Below are positions 62,108-64,000 of a stretch of DNA of 64,000 nt, one piece after another. Origin of the DNA: DATFDN01 sp035685165 (GTDB taxonomy: Bacteria; Pseudomonadota; Alphaproteobacteria; Acetobacterales; Acetobacteraceae); contig DASRBI010000008.1 in the NCBI GenBank assembly GCA_035685165.1, forward strand, positions 372,001-436,000, written 5' to 3'. The notes under the pieces were generated by a model. That model did not search any database, was not told where the DNA came from, and saw only the letters and a program-made list of their open reading frames with translations. Both the position numbers and the translations under genes were made by a program. How positions within the stretch are numbered: position 1 is the stretch's first letter; each line of letters starts with the position of its first letter.

Positions 62108-63769
62108 TTACGACGGCGCCTGCTCCGCGCGGAAGCGCACGCCGGGCCGCGCCAAGCCGCCGCTGACCCCTATCGGCGTGCCGTCCGCCCGCCAGCAGGC
62201 GGCCCCCTCCATCATGCCGTCGGCCGCGAACCCGACAGCGCACATGCCGCCGCCGATGTTCGGAACGATGTTCACCTTGTGCCCGCGGGATTCGAGCGCC
62301 TGCGCCATCACCGCGCCGAAGCCGCGCTCCACCTCCACGCCGTAGCCTTGCGTCCAGAGGCGGGGCGCCTCCACGGCTTCCTGCAGCGTCATCCCATGGT
62401 CGATCAGGTTGATCAGCGCCTGCATCACGGAGGCGAAAATCCGCAATCCGCCTGGCAGGCCAAGCGCATAGCGGGCCGCGCCGTCGCGCAGCACGATCAC
62501 CGGCGACATCGACGAGGTGACGCGCTTGCCGGGTGCCACCGAATTGGCCCGGCCTGGATGCGGCGTGAACAAGTACATGTAGTTGTTGGGGATCATCCCG
62601 GTGCCCGGCACGATGTAGCGGGCACCGAACAGGCTATTGATCGTCTGCGTCGCGCACACGATCAGGCCGGAGGCATCGGCCACCGTTATGTGCGTCGTGT
62701 GCGCGCCCTCGGCCGCGACGGCCGGCACGCCCGCCGGGAAGTCCTTGGCGCGGCGCGCGTCGATCTCTTCGCGCCGCTGCGCGGCATAATCCTCGGAGAG
62801 CAGCCGCTCCACCGGCACGGCGACGAAATCCGGATCGGCGGTGGCGGCGGCGCGGTCGGCGAAGGCGATCTTCATCGCTTCCGCCAGCAGGTGCGCGCGG
62901 TCGGGCGAGTCGAACCCCATCGCGCGGAGGTCGAATTTCTCAAGGATGTTCAGCATTTGCAGGATGTGCAGCGGCCCCGAGGAGGGCGGCGGCGGCCCGA
63001 CGATCTCGTATCCGCGGTAGTGCCCGCGCAGCGCCGAGCGTTCCTTGGTGGAGTAGTCGGTCAGGTCCGCCATCCGCAAGTAGCCGCCCGACTGCTCCAT
63101 ATGCGCGGTGTAGATGTGACCGAGCGCGCCGCCGTACAGCGTCGCTGGCCCCTCGCGCGCGATCAGGCGAAGCGTCTCGGCGTAGTCCGCCATCACCACC
63201 GGATCGCCCGCCTTCAGCGGCGCGCCGCCGGGCAGGAACAGGGCGGCGATCGCCGCGTCGCGGCGCATGTCTTCGGCGCTGTCGGCCACGCAGTCGGCGA
63301 GGAACGGGGTGGCGCGATAGCCGCGCGCGGCGAAGCGGATCGCCGGCTCGATGACATCGGCCAGCTTGAAGGTGCCGAAGCGCGCCAGCGCCTCGCTCCA
63401 GCCGGCGAGGTTTCCCGGCGCAGCCACTGCCGTCGGGCCGAGCGCATTGGCGCGGCCGACTGCATCCATCGTTCCGGGCGCGGCGGCGGGATCGGGCGTG
63501 TAGGTGGTGGGGCCGGTGGCGAGCGGGGCACGGCTCTGGTTGTCGATCACCACATGCGCGCCGTCGGGCGTGCGGATGTGGAAAATGCCGCCGCCCAGGA
63601 TGCCGACCATCATCGGCTCGACCACCGTCAGCGCGAACAGCGTGGCGATCGCCGCGTCGGCGGCGTTGCCGCCCGCCGCCAGCATCTCCGCTCCGGCCGC
63701 CGAGGCGAGCGGGTGGTTGCTCACCACCATGCCGCGCGATCCCCTGGCCGGCTGCTTTTCCGTTTTCAT
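62108..63769 (-). CDS. Gamma-glutamyltransferase family protein
   Basis: 553 aa Ntn hydrolase. MVVSNHPLASAAGAEMLAAG and AADAAIATLFALTVVEPMM are the GGT start. The autoprocessing and nucleophile site is EGAHTTHITVADASG, with Thr at the new N-terminus, and PNNYMYLFTPHPG and LGLPGGLRIFASVMQALINL are late conserved blocks. No signal peptide is evident, unlike typical periplasmic GGT, so it may be cytosolic or a paralog acting on other gamma-glutamyl or acyl amides. The start ATG 63769 is preferred to 63796. Confidence 0.9.
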   Translation of the reverse strand: MKTEKQPARGSRGMVVSNHPLASAAGAEMLAAGGNAADAAIATLFALTVVEPMMVGILGGGIFHIRTPDGAHVVIDNQSRAPLATGPTTYTPDPAAAPGTMDAVGRANALGPTAVAAPGNLAGWSEALARFGTFKLADVIEPAIRFAARGYRATPFLADCVADSAEDMRRDAAIAALFLPGGAPLKAGDPVVMADYAETLRLIAREGPATLYGGALGHIYTAHMEQSGGYLRMADLTDYSTKERSALRGHYRGYEIVGPPPPSSGPLHILQMLNILEKFDLRAMGFDSPDRAHLLAEAMKIAFADRAAATADPDFVAVPVERLLSEDYAAQRREEIDARRAKDFPAGVPAVAAEGAHTTHITVADASGLIVCATQTINSLFGARYIVPGTGMIPNNYMYLFTPHPGRANSVAPGKRVTSSMSPVIVLRDGAARYALGLPGGLRIFASVMQALINLIDHGMTLQEAVEAPRLWTQGYGVEVERGFGAVMAQALESRGHKVNIVPNIGGGMCAVGFAADGMMEGAACWRADGTPIGVSGGLARPGVRFRAEQAPS

Positions 63770-63842
63770 CCGCCCGCGTCTCCGGTTGTTCGGCACGGCA
63801 TTGTGCGTATAGGGGGCGCGGGACGGAAAGAGGGGGACGGCG

Positions 63843-64000
63843 ATGGAGCTTCAGGGACAGGCCGCTTTGGTGACGGGCGGCGCGTCGGGGCTCGGCGCGG
63901 CCACCGCGGAAGCTCTCACCAAGGCGGGCGCGAAGGTGGCGATCCTCGACCGTAACGAGGCCCAGGCCCGCGAGGTCGCGGCACGCCTCGGCGGGCTCGC
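63843..64000 (+). CDS. Short-chain dehydrogenase (SDR), N-terminal part only
   Basis: 52 codons before the window ends. QAALVTGGASGLGAATAEAL is the TGxxxGxG NAD(P)-binding motif and AKVAILDRNEAQAREVA the second strand with the acidic residue that selects NAD. The pattern resembles 3-hydroxyacyl-CoA dehydrogenase type II. GGGGG lies upstream of ATG 63843. Divergent from the gamma-glutamyltransferase gene. Confidence 0.85.
   Translation, partial: MELQGQAALVTGGASGLGAATAEALTKAGAKVAILDRNEAQAREVAARLGGL

Overview
The window is a 64 kb stretch of a very GC-rich bacterial chromosome, read here as Alphaproteobacteria, most likely Rhodospirillales/Acetobacteraceae. The clues are the gene content and order: hisZ next to purA, lysA followed by a TIGR02302/DUF4175 gene, a cysE / two cysteine desulfurases / ferredoxin / mnmA run, an encoded CCA on the tRNA, DUF1127 and PEP-CTERM proteins. 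The genus cannot be fixed from the sequence alone. No rRNA, CRISPR array, transposase or phage gene was seen. Most of the window looks like ordinary chromosome, with some decayed or small mobile pieces between genes.

Layout. 1-1876 (minus): polyprenyl-phosphate sugar enzymes (GT2-GtrA and an ArnT/PMT-type enzyme cut by the window edge). 1928-5658 (plus): selB and an AidB-like acyl-CoA dehydrogenase, separated by an array of palindromic sites with an exact 32-bp period. 5795-13069 (minus): an LVIVD-repeat protein, a small ABM monooxygenase, a PEP-CTERM protein, an aminotransferase plus gamma-glutamyltransferase pair, tyrS and an alpha/beta hydrolase. 13432-18028 (plus): sulfur trafficking (cysE, two cysteine desulfurases, [2Fe-2S] ferredoxin, mnmA) ending in a tRNA-Met gene that overlaps mnmA. 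18232-20360 (minus): GMC oxidoreductase with its small subunit. 20551-22638 (plus): maf and small membrane or exported proteins. 22708-25162 (minus): hisZ-purA. 25252-27683 (plus): an MBOAT/SGNH acyltransferase pair. 27685-34100: a substrate-binding protein, hydrolase, LLM oxidoreductase, enoyl-CoA hydratase, two small exported proteins and a short acyl-CoA dehydrogenase.

34252-41685 (minus) is the most coherent catabolic block: a branched-chain-type ABC transporter (livGFHM), an EthD-like protein, a phthalate-4,5-dioxygenase-like Rieske oxygenase and a glutamine-synthetase-like ligase whose start overlaps the oxygenase stop. Ligase plus oxygenase recalls aniline and alkylamine pathways in which an amine is first gamma-glutamylated and then oxidised. 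That reading is inference.

41796-64000: a CoA-ester lyase, a lipoprotein lytic transglycosylase with a SPOR domain, a LysR regulator divergent from a DUF1127 protein, an MFS transporter, lysA-TIGR02302, two adjacent glycosyltransferases (the second with three catalytic modules) sharing an unusual repeat, a cytochrome b561, an FAD monooxygenase, an RND efflux pair, a second gamma-glutamyltransferase and the start of a short-chain dehydrogenase.

The best leads for unexplained biology are the 32-bp phased palindrome array (3812-3948), the 105-bp inverted-repeat element (34096-34200), the mnmA/tRNA overlap, the ligase/Rieske block with a nearby gene relic, and the glycosyltransferase pair with the shared repeat.
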